Shown here one piece after another: positions 24,750 through 33,203 of a stretch of DNA of 64,000 nucleotides (position 1 is the stretch's first letter; the number at the start of each line of letters is the position of its first letter). Position numbers and translations under genes: made by a program. The notes under the pieces were generated by a model, which was given only the letters and a program-made list of their open reading frames with translations, had not been told where the DNA came from and ran no database searches. This DNA is from an uncultured Collinsella sp. (GTDB taxonomy: Bacteria; Actinomycetota; Coriobacteriia; Coriobacteriales; Coriobacteriaceae): positions 1-64,000 of the forward strand of contig CAAEMX010000048.1 in NCBI GenBank assembly GCA_900757185.1, written 5' to 3'.

Positions 24750-25535
24750 ATGACCGAAGCCGTTGTTGAAAACTATGAGACCACGACCAGAGGCGCCGCC
24801 TCGATGGCGGCCTATCGCGCCGTGCGCATCCTGCAGCTCTTGAGCGAAAACACCGGCGAAGACAAGGCATTGCTTTCCGATGAGTTAATCGAGCACCTCG
24901 CCCATCCCGATGACCCCACCCGCATGCCCATCTCGGCGGCGCGGCGCAGCATCTACACCTCGATATCCGCGCTTCGTCACGCCGGATACGAAATCGACTA
25001 CAAACGCGGCGTGGGCTACAAACTTCTTACCCGTCCGCTCACCGACGAAGAGATCATCCGGCTCCACGGCATGGTCATGCGCAACCGCTCCACGCCCATC
25101 GCCATTCGAAAGAGCATGGCGCAGCACCTGGTCGCCATGGCGAGTGCCGACGTTCGCGGCTACCTCGATGCACCCGAGCCTGCTCCAAGCGCAGGCGACA
25201 AATCCACCAAGGCCACACGCACGCCCGTCAAGCGCATAGATGCCTGCGAGCTCATCGAGCAGGCCATCGACCACGGAACCACGGTGAGTTTTGATATTTC
25301 GAGTGTCACGGCACGCGGAGAGGTCGAAGTGGCACGGATGACACTCCGGCCCTTTGCCATCAAGCAACGAGACGGCATCTCGTATTTGCTGGGAACGGTC
25401 TATGACGCGCGAGGCGCCGATGACACGTTGCGTACCGTAGAGATCGGCCGAATGAGAAACGTCACCACACGTCTCCTCGACGGCAAGAAGCTCTTCGCCG
25501 CCCTGGACGAGGACGATGCCTCCTCCGCCGCATAA
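24750..25535 (+). CDS. transcriptional regulator, WYL/HTH-like
   Basis: A 261-residue cytoplasmic protein. Residues about 15-90 form a predicted winged helix-turn-helix (AAYRAVRILQLLSE, SAARRSIYTSISALRHAGYEIDYKRGVGYKL, the last resembling the wing of DeoR/WYL regulators). The C-terminal half (VSFDISSVTARGEVEVARMTLRPFAIKQRDG, then YLLGTVYD) resembles a WYL-type ligand domain, though a literal WYL is absent (SYLLG instead). The ATG at 24750 is ten bases from AAAGGA; a GTG nine bases earlier is the alternative. The target is unknown; it precedes an ABC importer on the same strand by 160 bases. Confidence 0.8.
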   Translation: MTEAVVENYETTTRGAASMAAYRAVRILQLLSENTGEDKALLSDELIEHLAHPDDPTRMPISAARRSIYTSISALRHAGYEIDYKRGVGYKLLTRPLTDEEIIRLHGMVMRNRSTPIAIRKSMAQHLVAMASADVRGYLDAPEPAPSAGDKSTKATRTPVKRIDACELIEQAIDHGTTVSFDISSVTARGEVEVARMTLRPFAIKQRDGISYLLGTVYDARGADDTLRTVEIGRMRNVTTRLLDGKKLFAALDEDDASSAA

Positions 25536-25604
25536 GACCCTCCGCCGCCCATTCGACTACCCGTACCGCCCATCCGATTCTGTATTAAAAAACCCGCCAG
25601 GCTG

Positions 25605-25632
25605 TTGTAAAAATGGACATCAGCGCTACTAT
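25605..25632 (+). promoter_or_regulatory. probable promoter of the ABC lipoprotein gene
   Basis: TTGTAA and TACTAT are spaced by 16 bases, 64 bases before the ATG of the lipoprotein gene. Confidence 0.5.
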
Positions 25633-25695
25633 AGTTCCACTTGCACTTTGTCCCAGTGCAGTGTTTCCAGCCATTTTTATACTGGGGGTAATGAT

Positions 25696-26676
25696 ATGAA
25701 GGACATCACCATCAGCCGCAGGAGCCTTCTGGTCTCCGCCGGTCTGCTCGCGCTCGCCCCGCTCGCCGGATGCGGCGGCAACTCTGGTTCCGGCTCTGCT
25801 GCCGCCGGTTCCGACTACACCATCGGCGTTCTGCAACTCACCGAGCACTCCGCACTCGATGCCGCCAACGACGGCTTTGTCAAGGCCATCAAGGAGAGCG
25901 GCCTTAAGGTCAAGATCGACCAGAAGAACGCCCAGAACGACCAGTCCACGTGTAAGTCCATCGCCGACAAGTTCGTGGGCGATGGCGTCGACCTGATCTA
26001 TGCCATCGCTACGCCCGCCGCGCAGGCTGCCGCCGGCGCCACCGCTGATATCCCCATCGTTGGCTGCGCCATCACTGACTACGCCGCTTCCGGCCTGGTC
26101 CAGGACAACGACAAGCCCGGCACCAACGTCACCGGCGCCTCCGACCTCACCCCGGTCGCCGAGCAGCTCGAGATGATGCAGAAGGTCCTGCCCGACGTTA
26201 AGAAGGTCGGCCTGCTCTACTGCACCGCCGAGTCCAACTCCGACGTCCAAATCAAGGCCGCCAAGAAGGAGCTCAACAAGCTGGGCCTCGAGTACACCGA
26301 CTTCACCGTCTCGAGCTCCAACGAGATTCAGTCCGTCGTCGAGTCCGCCGTGGGCAAGGTCGACGCACTCTACTCCCCCACTGACAACACCATCGCCGCG
26401 GGTGCTTCGCAGGTCGGCCAGATCTGCAAGGAGAACAAGCTCCCCTTCGTGACTGGCGAGGAGGGTATGTGCATGGCCGGCGGCCTGTTCACCCTCTCCA
26501 TCAACTATAAGGACCTGGGCTACGCCGCGGGCGAGATGGCCGTTAAGATCCTGAAGGGCGAGGCCAAGCCCGAGGATATGCCGATCAAGCACCTCTCGAG
26601 CAAGGACCTGGTCGTCGTCAAGAACGACGAGATGGCCGAGGCTCTGGGTATCGACCTTTCCGCTCTGGACGAATAA
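25696..26676 (+). CDS. ABC transporter substrate-binding lipoprotein (TrpX-like)
   Basis: A 326-residue periplasmic-binding-type lipoprotein. The signal peptide (MKDITISRRSLLVSAGLLALAP) ends in the lipobox LAGC, with the lipidated Cys at about residue 26. The mature part has two alpha/beta lobes of the ABC_sub_bind family (IGVLQLTEHSALDAANDGFV, KVGLLYCTAESNSDVQIKAAKKELNKLG, DALYSPTDNTIAAG). Proteins of this type feed aromatic amino acid or related importers (TrpXYZ). The permease and ATPase follow at 26866 and 27782. A partial terminator after this gene would let the binding protein exceed the membrane parts. Confidence 0.9.
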   Translation: MKDITISRRSLLVSAGLLALAPLAGCGGNSGSGSAAAGSDYTIGVLQLTEHSALDAANDGFVKAIKESGLKVKIDQKNAQNDQSTCKSIADKFVGDGVDLIYAIATPAAQAAAGATADIPIVGCAITDYAASGLVQDNDKPGTNVTGASDLTPVAEQLEMMQKVLPDVKKVGLLYCTAESNSDVQIKAAKKELNKLGLEYTDFTVSSSNEIQSVVESAVGKVDALYSPTDNTIAAGASQVGQICKENKLPFVTGEEGMCMAGGLFTLSINYKDLGYAAGEMAVKILKGEAKPEDMPIKHLSSKDLVVVKNDEMAEALGIDLSALDE

Positions 26677-26732
26677 CGCGTCTAGGGCCCGCACGCGCGC
26701 CACGGCTGCGTTATTCAATATCTGAGTCATTG

Positions 26733-26770
26733 GGGCGAACGCTAAAGGCCGGCGTTCGCCCTGCTTGTTT
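26733..26770 (+). terminator. hairpin between lipoprotein and permease genes
   Basis: Stem GGGCGAACGC with GCGTTCGCCC followed by TGCTTGTTT, 57 bases after the lipoprotein stop. Probably leaky, since no new promoter is obvious before the permease. Confidence 0.6.
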
Positions 26771-26865
26771 CAGGTAAAACAAAACGTCTGTCCGCCGCTC
26801 TTTTATGCATTGGTACCGCTATTATGGAAAATCACGTGTCCACCCTATCCTAGGAGGTATGAAGC

Positions 26866-27789
26866 ATGCTCATTGCATTGCAGGGCGCCGTTTCGCAGGG
26901 CGTCCTCTGGGGCATTATGGTGCTTGGCGTGTTTATCACGTTCCGCCTGCTCGACATCCCCGATATGACCTGCGACGGCAGTTTTGCCCTCGGCGGCTGT
27001 GTCTGCGCCGTGCTCATCGTCAACAATAACGTCGACCCCTTGCTCGCCGTGCTGGCCGGCATGTGCGCCGGCGCCATCGCGGGCGCCGTCACGGGCATCT
27101 TGACCACCGTCTTTGAGATTCCCGCAATCCTCGCCGGAATCCTTACGCAGATCAGTCTGTGGTCCATCAACCTGCGCATCATGGGCAAGTCCAACACGCC
27201 CATCCTTGCCAAGGGCACTATCTTCTCATCCGTCAGCAACATGACGGGCCTGCCGCAGTCCACTGTTGCCATTATCCTAGGCATTGTGCTGGCCGTGGCC
27301 ATCGTCGCCATCCTGTACTGGTTCTTTGGCACCGAGATCGGCTCGGCGCTGCGTGCCACCGGCAACAACGAGTACATGATCCGCGCCCTGGGCGTTAACA
27401 CCAACACCACCAAAATGATCGCCCTCGTGCTCTCCAACGCCCTCATTGGCCTTTCGGGTGCGCTCATCTGCCAGAGCCAGAAGTATGCCGACATTGGCAT
27501 GGGCACCGGCGCCATCGTTATCGGTCTTGCCGCCATCGTCATCGGCGAGGTGCTCGGTCGCCTGCTGCCCGGCGGCCTCACGCAGTTTAGCGTCCGTCTT
27601 GCCTCCGCCGTCTTTGGCTCCGTGGTGTACTTCCTTATCCGCGCCATCGTGCTGCAGCTGGGCATGGACGCCAACGACATGAAGCTGCTCTCCGCCGTGA
27701 TCGTTGCCGTGGCCCTGTGCGTGCCCGTGGTTTGGGAGCGCTATAAGCTCCGCAGCTCCTACACGAAGGGAGATGAGGCAGATGCTTAA
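26866..27789 (+). CDS. ABC transporter permease (TrpY-like)
   Basis: A 307-residue inner-membrane permease of the branched-chain/purine (BPD_transp_2) type with about nine hydrophobic segments. The opening GVLWGIMVLGVFITFRLLDIPDMTCDGSFALGG is typical of the permease that partners ABC_sub_bind lipoproteins. FGTEIGSALRATGNNEYMIRALGVNT is the cytoplasmic loop that contacts the ATPase. AGGAGG lies eight bases ahead of the ATG. Its stop overlaps the ATPase start by eight bases, indicating coupled translation. Confidence 0.92.
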   Translation: MLIALQGAVSQGVLWGIMVLGVFITFRLLDIPDMTCDGSFALGGCVCAVLIVNNNVDPLLAVLAGMCAGAIAGAVTGILTTVFEIPAILAGILTQISLWSINLRIMGKSNTPILAKGTIFSSVSNMTGLPQSTVAIILGIVLAVAIVAILYWFFGTEIGSALRATGNNEYMIRALGVNTNTTKMIALVLSNALIGLSGALICQSQKYADIGMGTGAIVIGLAAIVIGEVLGRLLPGGLTQFSVRLASAVFGSVVYFLIRAIVLQLGMDANDMKLLSAVIVAVALCVPVVWERYKLRSSYTKGDEADA

Positions 27790-28576
27790 GCTCTCGCACG
27801 TCAAGAAGACCTTTAACAAGGGCACCGTCACCGAGAAGCGCGCGCTCACCGGCGTCGACCTCACCCTCAACGATGGCGACTTTGTAACCGTGATTGGCGG
27901 CAACGGCGCCGGCAAGTCCACGCTGCTCAATATGATCGCCGGCGTGTATCCGCTTGATTCGGGTGTTATTGAACTCGACGGCACCGACATCTCGCGTCTG
28001 AGCGAGTCGCAGCGCGCCAAGTACCTGGGCCGTGTGTTCCAGGACCCCATGCGCGGCACCGCAGCCGACATGCAAATTGCCGAAAACCTGGCCCTCGCCA
28101 AGCGCCGCGGCCAGCGTCGCGGTCTTTCGTGGGGCGTCACCAAGGCCGAGAAGGACGAGTACGTTGAGCTGCTCAAGCGCCTGGACCTCGGTCTGGACAC
28201 GCGCCTCAACGCCAAGGTCGGCCTGCTCTCGGGCGGCCAGCGCCAGGCACTCACCCTGCTGATGGCCACGCTCACCAAGCCGCGCCTGCTGCTGCTCGAC
28301 GAGCACACGGCGGCCCTCGACCCCAAGACGGCCTCTAAGGTGCTCAACCTGACCGAGGAGATTGTCGACGAAAACCATCTGACCACGCTCATGGTTACGC
28401 ACAACATGAATGACGCTATCCGTCTGGGCAACCGTCTGATCATGATGCACGAGGGCCATGTGATCTACGACGTGGCCGGCGACGAGAAGAAGTCGCTCAC
28501 CGTAGCCGACCTGCTGCAGAAGTTCGAGGAGGTCTCGGGCGGCGAGCTCGCCAACGACCGCATGCTGCTGAGCTAA
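27782..28576 (+). CDS. ABC transporter ATP-binding protein (TrpZ-like)
   Basis: A 264-residue ATPase. Walker A is GGNGAGKST, the Q-loop is VFQDPMRG, the signature LLSGGQRQALTLLMA, Walker B LLLLDEHTAALDP and the switch His is in MVTHNMNDA. It powers import through the preceding permease. The ATG at 27782 is nine bases from AAGGGAG; another ATG at 27773 directly abuts that site and is less likely. It is the last gene of the three-gene unit; two hairpin repeats follow that may end the transcript. Confidence 0.93.
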   Translation: MLKLSHVKKTFNKGTVTEKRALTGVDLTLNDGDFVTVIGGNGAGKSTLLNMIAGVYPLDSGVIELDGTDISRLSESQRAKYLGRVFQDPMRGTAADMQIAENLALAKRRGQRRGLSWGVTKAEKDEYVELLKRLDLGLDTRLNAKVGLLSGGQRQALTLLMATLTKPRLLLLDEHTAALDPKTASKVLNLTEEIVDENHLTTLMVTHNMNDAIRLGNRLIMMHEGHVIYDVAGDEKKSLTVADLLQKFEEVSGGELANDRMLLS

Positions 28577-28614
28577 ACCTACCAAAAAGGGACAGGTTTA
28601 TTTTGGCAGGTTTT
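28575..28614 (+). repeat. family D hairpin, copy D1
   Basis: Imperfect stem AAACCTACCAAAA / TTTTGGCAGGTTTT with the core AGGGACAGGTT. It sits at the ATPase stop codon and could act as a terminator. Confidence 0.6.
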
Positions 28615-28629
28615 ATCTGCGCAAACGTC

Positions 28630-28669
28630 AAAACCGCCGCAAAGGGACAGACGCCCTTGCGGCGGTTTT
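28630..28669 (+). repeat. family D hairpin, copy D2
   Basis: Stem AAAACCGCCGCAAAGGG / CCCTTGCGGCGGTTTT around ACAGACG. The G/C-rich stem followed by Ts makes it a good plus-strand terminator for the ABC operon. Confidence 0.75.
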
Positions 28670-28733
28670 CGCATATTATGTCGATAATCCGATATTCAAC
28701 CAGACTTTCTGGCTAAGGACTAAGGAAACTGCC

Positions 28734-30761
28734 ATGAAAAGACTCCCCCGCCTTGCGTTAGCCGCCGCGTTGTTTGCCGGCTCGCTCGCAGGCATCCCAA
28801 GCCTCGCTTTCGCGGGGAACCTGCCCGCCGCTATTGACGGCTCCGTGGCCGTCATGCACACCAACGATATCCACGGCAGCTACAGGTACAGCTACAACGC
28901 AAGCAAGGGCACCGGCACTGTGGGCTTTGACGGACTGGCGGTTCTCTATAGCGCCCAAAGCAGCGCCCCCGATCTTTTGCTCGATGCGGGCGATACCTTC
29001 CACGGGCAGTCCTTTGCCACCATGAGCGAGGGCAAGAGCATCGCCGAGCTCATGGACACCTTCTATGCAGACGGCTACGACGCGACCACGCCGGGCAACC
29101 ACGACTGGAGCTACGGCGCGGACAAGCTCCGCACCATGACCGGCTACAGCCCCACCGGCACGCCCTTCGCCATGCTCTGCGCGAACGCAAAGTCTACGAG
29201 CGGCGTATGGAGCTCGAGTATCACCAAGACGCTCGATCGCACCTGAGAGGATAGCGAAGATCACTCCACATTCGACTACAAAATCAAGGTCGGCGTCGTG
29301 GGTGCCATGGATGAGTCGCTGGAATCCTCGCTGCGCGCGGACCTGGTCGCGGGTACGTCGTTCTCGAGTGCCGCGAACGCCATCAATGCCGAGGCCAAGC
29401 GACTGCGCGAGACAGAGGGCTGCAACGTTGTCGTCTGTATCGCGCACACGCTCAACGCCAAGACCTTTGCTGCAAAGCTCGTTGGGGTCGATGCACTGGT
29501 CGCGGGCCACGAGCACATCAACTTAGACGAAAACGTGACGGGGGCTGACGGCAAGTCGGTCCGCGTCGTCGAGGCGGGCAGCGCCTTTGCCGAGGTGGGG
29601 CTGCTTTCCATTCCGTACAAGTACGACACGAATGGCACCGAGACGACCGACGATGACACGGTCACGGTCCCTGCAGACGGCAGTGACGAGAAGCTCTACA
29701 CCGCCAAGAACGTCAACGACCTTTTGGCAGACCCCGACAAGGGCTCCGACTACCAAAGCCGCCTTGAAGCCGTCCGCAACAAGATCAAGCCGCTCGACGA
29801 GGCCTTTGAAAACGAATCGAACAAGGTGCTCGGCACATCCACCACCAACTATTTCTACGGCGAGGACGCCGCAGGCACGCATGGTTGGGAAATGGTGCGC
29901 ACCACCGATTTCCGCCCCAGCAAGGAGGGCGACACCACCAAGGCCCAGACCATCGGCCATGTGATCTGCGGCTCCTATCTTGACCTGACGGGCGCAGACC
30001 TCGCTATCGAAAACGCGGGTGGCATCCGCGGCGGCATCGCTGCAGGCGATGTGACCGCAGGCAACGTCATCGCTATCTCGCCCTACGGCAACACCGTGGA
30101 GACCTGGACCATGACCGGTGCGGACTTCCTCGCAGCGCTCGAGCGCTCGATGCAGATCAGCGACGAGTGCAATCACAGTTATGAGCTTCAGCAAGCCTAC
30201 GTGGCAGCCGGCCATACCGAGCAGGAAGCGCAAGACAAGTACAAGTGGCGCGATGACTCCGGCAGCGTTCTCTCCTTTGGCGGCATCAACGTGACGATTG
30301 ATTGGACGCAGCCCGAAGGCAAGCGCATTGTGAGTGCCACACTCGCCAAGGACGGCAGCACGCTCGATCCCACCAAGACCTATACCGTCGCCACCAACAA
30401 CTACATCATTACCAACACGACCGACTTCCCCACCTTCGCACACGCCGCCAAGCGCACCGAGTGGGGCACGTGTGAGGCGGCGCTGAGGGCGCTGATTGGG
30501 CAAAACGGCTGGGAGAGCAAGATGGCCGGACTCGCCGGCACCATCAGCTTCGGCTCCGCAGCCGTGGACCCCACGCCCACACCGGCCCCGACGCCTAAGC
30601 CCTCGCCTAAGACGGACACGACGACCACGAAGGTCATCACCAAGAAGACGACCGGCAAGCTCGCCGCAACGGGAGACCGCACGCTGGCAGTAGTTGGCAC
30701 GTGCCTTATCGGCGGCATCATCGTCATCATTCTCGGCATTATCTGGAAGCGTCGACGCTAA
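28734..30761 (+). pseudogene. cell-wall-anchored 5'-nucleotidase/2',3'-cyclic phosphodiesterase, interrupted by TGA
   Basis: A reading frame of 675 codons with a single in-frame TGA at 29244-29246; both sides are in the same frame. The N-terminal signal peptide ends LAFA near residue 27. The metallophosphatase domain has HTNDIHGS, DAGDTFHGQS, PGNHDWSYG and, after the stop, CIAHTL and AGHEHINL. The 5_nucleotid_C domain follows (AIENAGGIRGGIAAGD, ISPYGNTVETWTMTG). The C-terminus has a Pro/Thr linker, the sorting signal LAATG, a membrane segment and KRRR: a class E-type sortase substrate. The product would release nucleosides from external nucleotides. Loss is probably recent because nothing else is damaged. 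A sequencing error is the alternative. Confidence 0.85.
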
Positions 30762-30876
30762 GCTACACCGCCGGGCCTTGCAGCCCCGCCGCGTAAACCT
30801 TATATCGAGCACAGAAGCCCGTCCGAATTTGAACTGCCTCCCATTTCTTGGACATGAGAAATGGGAGGCTTTCTTT

Positions 30877-31368
30877 ATGCGCGTTGATTTGAGAGTGAAG
30901 CATGATATCGAGGCCAGGAAGGCGGCCATAGGGCTCTTCGAGCTCGGGCACGGGTATAAATCTGCCGCGATTGCCCTTTCGCTTCCCGCGGAAGCCGTGA
31001 GAAGATGGCAGGAGATATACCGCGCATTCGGGAGCGAGGTGCTGCTGCGCATGGACGGAAAGCAGGGCAGGTACACATACGAGCAGAAGGTCGCCGCCGC
31101 CTCCGCCGTCGTCGACGGCGGCATGACGAAGACCGAGGCGATGGCGGCGTTCGGCATAATGTCGATGTCGCCGCTCAAGAAGTGGTGCGCGCTATACCGC
31201 CGGGGCGGCGCGGAGGCCCTGCGCCCGAGGCCCAAGGGCCGGCCGAAGGGTTCCAAGGCGAGGCCGCGGACCCGCGAGGAGGAGCTCGAGGAGCGGTGCC
31301 GTAGGCTCGAGGCCGAGGTGGCCTACCTAAAAAAATTACGCGCCCTGGTCGAGAGGGACGGGCTCTGA
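30877..31368 (+). CDS. IS3-family transposase OrfA
   Basis: A 163-residue DNA-binding subunit. Two helix-turn-helix modules are seen: IGLFELGHGYKSAAIALSLPAEAVRRW, and AASAVVDGGMTKTEAMAAFGI followed by LKKWCALYRRGG. A C-terminal leucine-zipper-like coiled coil follows (REEELEERCRRLEAEVAYLKKL). GGGAGG lies eight bases before the ATG. Within the last 15 codons lies CTA-AAA-AAA-TTA, where -1 slippage enters the OrfB frame to make the full transposase. Confidence 0.9.
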   Translation: MRVDLRVKHDIEARKAAIGLFELGHGYKSAAIALSLPAEAVRRWQEIYRAFGSEVLLRMDGKQGRYTYEQKVAAASAVVDGGMTKTEAMAAFGIMSMSPLKKWCALYRRGGAEALRPRPKGRPKGSKARPRTREEELEERCRRLEAEVAYLKKLRALVERDGL

Positions 31369-32240
31369 CCAGGGCGAAGGCCGAAGCGGTCGCGGCCCTG
31401 CGCGCCGAGGGGCACGCGCTCGGGCACCTGCTCGCATGCGCCGAGCTCAAGCGGTCGACCTACTACTACGCCCTCGCGCACCCGCCGAGGCCCACGCGCC
31501 CCGAGCTCTGGGAGGCGGCCGCCGAGATCTTCTCGCGCACCGCCAACGGCTGCGGGCACCGGCAGATAGCGATGTGCCTCAGGGCGGAAGAGGGGGCCGT
31601 GATAGCCGACAAGACCGTGCTCAAGATGATGCGTGAGATGGGGATTCGCTGCGGTATCAGACGCGAGACGGCCTACCACAGGTACAACTCGTACAGGGGC
31701 GTCGTCGGCAGGACGTTCGAGAACGTGATCGCGAGGGATTTCGACGCCGGGGCCCCGTGGCGGAAGCTGGGAACGGACGTCACCGAGTTCAAGGTGGCGG
31801 GCGGCAAGGCCTACTGGGCCCCGACGCTGGACTTCTGCACCAAGGAGATCGTGGCGAGCGACATATCGACCACGCCCGACATGGCCCAGCAGGTGAGGAT
31901 GCTCGACGAGCTGCTGTCCAAGATCCCCGAGGGCGCCGCCCCGACCATGCACTCGGACCGGGGCTGGCAGTACCAGCACGCCTCATACACATCCAGGCTC
32001 GAGGCCGCCGGCATCGTCCAGAGCATGTCCAGGAAGGCGAACCGCATCGACAACGCCGCCACCGAGCAGCTCTTCGGCCACGTCAAGGACGAGTTCTACC
32101 GGGGCCGCGAGTGGGAGACGTTCGAGGATTTCAAACGCGACCTGGAGGAATACATAGTCCACTGGAACACGAGCCGGAGGCAGGTAAGATTGAAGGGCCT
32201 GACCCCGGAGGAGTTCCGGAATCAGGCCCTCGCGGCCTAG
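31335..32240 (+). CDS. IS3-family transposase OrfB (catalytic part, by -1 frameshift)
   Basis: The -1 frame is open from upstream of the slippery site to 32240 and is given here from the first post-slip codon, ATT. It has the HTH_21-like segment (AAAEIFSRTANGCGHRQIAMCLR) and an rve integrase core with the DDE triad: Asp in GTDVTEF, Asp in HSDRGWQYQ, and Glu in NAATEQLFGHVKDE, with the spacing usual for the family. The C-terminal VHWNTSRRQVRLKGLTPEEFR is typical. It is expected to be made as an OrfAB fusion; independent initiation at ATT is possible. Confidence 0.88.
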   Translation: MTRPGREGRALTRAKAEAVAALRAEGHALGHLLACAELKRSTYYYALAHPPRPTRPELWEAAAEIFSRTANGCGHRQIAMCLRAEEGAVIADKTVLKMMREMGIRCGIRRETAYHRYNSYRGVVGRTFENVIARDFDAGAPWRKLGTDVTEFKVAGGKAYWAPTLDFCTKEIVASDISTTPDMAQQVRMLDELLSKIPEGAAPTMHSDRGWQYQHASYTSRLEAAGIVQSMSRKANRIDNAATEQLFGHVKDEFYRGREWETFEDFKRDLEEYIVHWNTSRRQVRLKGLTPEEFRNQALAA

Positions 32241-32341
32241 TCGCTATTTAGGGCGTCCAAGATTTGGGACGCAGTTCAATTTGATCGGACGGGCTTCTTG
32301 GTGGGTATCATGGTTGGATGATCATGAGGAGGTTTCCCTAC

Positions 32342-33109
32342 ATGGAATTGTTTGAGCCAATTCTTCATTTCTTTGCACAACGATGGGTCCACAACATCAT
32401 CTGGGCAGGTATCTTGGCCATCGGCACCGCCGTTGCCGCCAAGGTCGCGTCCAAGACCCTGCGCCACCTGCTTAACCGCGACGATAACCCACTCCCTTCA
32501 TCCAGCATCTTCATCAACATCGCGCGCGCCGTCATATGGACGATCGGCGGCAGCTTTATCCTCGACAACTGCTTTGGCATTAACGCAAACGCCCTCGTCG
32601 CCGCTCTTGGCGTCGGCGGCATCGCCATCTCGCTCGGCTTTCAGGACACGCTGTCAAACCTCATCGGCGGCATGCAGGTGACGTTTATGGGCATTATCAA
32701 ACCCGGCGACAATATCGAGGTCGGCGGCGTGTCGGGCGTGGTCCAAGATATCACCTGGCGCCATACGACCATCGAGGACGCCTGCGGGCAGACCATCATC
32801 GTCCCCAATTCAAACATCTCCAAGAACACGCTCGTGCACTTGATGCCCTTTGGGCGCGTTACCGTGCCCGTTGCCGTAAAGGACACGTCCAAGTGGGCCT
32901 CGCTGGATGCGCTGGCAGATGAGCTTACCGACGCCACCAAGGCCGCGGTGCTTCCCATCTCTGGCTTTGACAAGGAGCCGTACGTGCTCTTTAGTGAGAT
33001 CGGCGACTTTGGCGTCAAGGGCAAAATCATCTTTATCGTCAGCGACGATAGCACCACCTTCACGGCAGCCGACGCCTGCATCCGCGCCATCGCCCCCATC
33101 ATCGCCTAA
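32342..33109 (+). CDS. MscS-family mechanosensitive channel
   Basis: A 255-residue small-conductance channel that opens under membrane tension and releases osmolytes. Three membrane segments occupy about residues 18-115; the pore helix is ALVAALGVGGIAISLGFQDTLSNLIGG, with the Gly/Ala packing of TM3. The beta-domain follows (KPGDNIEVGGVSGVVQDITWRHTTI, IVPNSNISKNTLVH). The ATG at 32342 has AGGAGG nine bases upstream; an earlier ATG has no site. The IS and the split terminator lie directly upstream, so its promoter may be affected by the insertion. Confidence 0.93.
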   Translation: MELFEPILHFFAQRWVHNIIWAGILAIGTAVAAKVASKTLRHLLNRDDNPLPSSSIFINIARAVIWTIGGSFILDNCFGINANALVAALGVGGIAISLGFQDTLSNLIGGMQVTFMGIIKPGDNIEVGGVSGVVQDITWRHTTIEDACGQTIIVPNSNISKNTLVHLMPFGRVTVPVAVKDTSKWASLDALADELTDATKAAVLPISGFDKEPYVLFSEIGDFGVKGKIIFIVSDDSTTFTAADACIRAIAPIIA

Positions 33110-33147
33110 AACCATCACAAAGGGGACAGGCACCTTTGTGGTGGTTT
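33108..33147 (+). repeat. family D hairpin, copy D3
   Basis: Stem AAACCATCACAAAGG / CCTTTGTGGTGGTTT around GGACAGGCA. It starts at the MscS stop codon and may end that transcript. Confidence 0.75.
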
Positions 33148-33203
33148 CGCATCGTGGTACCATGGTTCATATCGTTGTTTAAACGACTAAGGGAGTAGAC
33201 ACC

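Larger units (their letters stand above)
30830..32278 (+). mobile_element. IS3-family insertion sequence, 1449 bp
   Basis: Terminal inverted repeats of about 24 bp begin TGAACTGC and differ at few positions (30830-30854; 32254-32278). The ends are TG...CA and flanked by a 3-bp direct repeat ATT (30827-30829, 32279-32281). Two overlapping reading frames joined by a -1 slippery A7 (31329-31335) encode the OrfA and OrfAB proteins. Both frames are intact, so the element looks active. Closest in layout to the IS150 group. Its base composition resembles the host. Confidence 0.9.
30813..32298 (+). terminator. terminator split by the IS element
   Basis: The left half AGAAGCCCGTCCGA (30813-30826) and the right half TCGGACGGGCTTCT (32285-32298) are perfect complements. 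Without the insertion they form a 14-bp stem closed by a short loop, 52 bases past the nucleotidase stop. The IS sits in the loop with ATT duplicated on both sides. Confidence 0.75.

Noticed and set aside
29244..29246. Selenocysteine or another recoded amino acid at the TGA in the nucleotidase
   Set aside because: No SECIS-like hairpin follows and the position is not a catalytic Cys in this family; a nonsense mutation is simpler.
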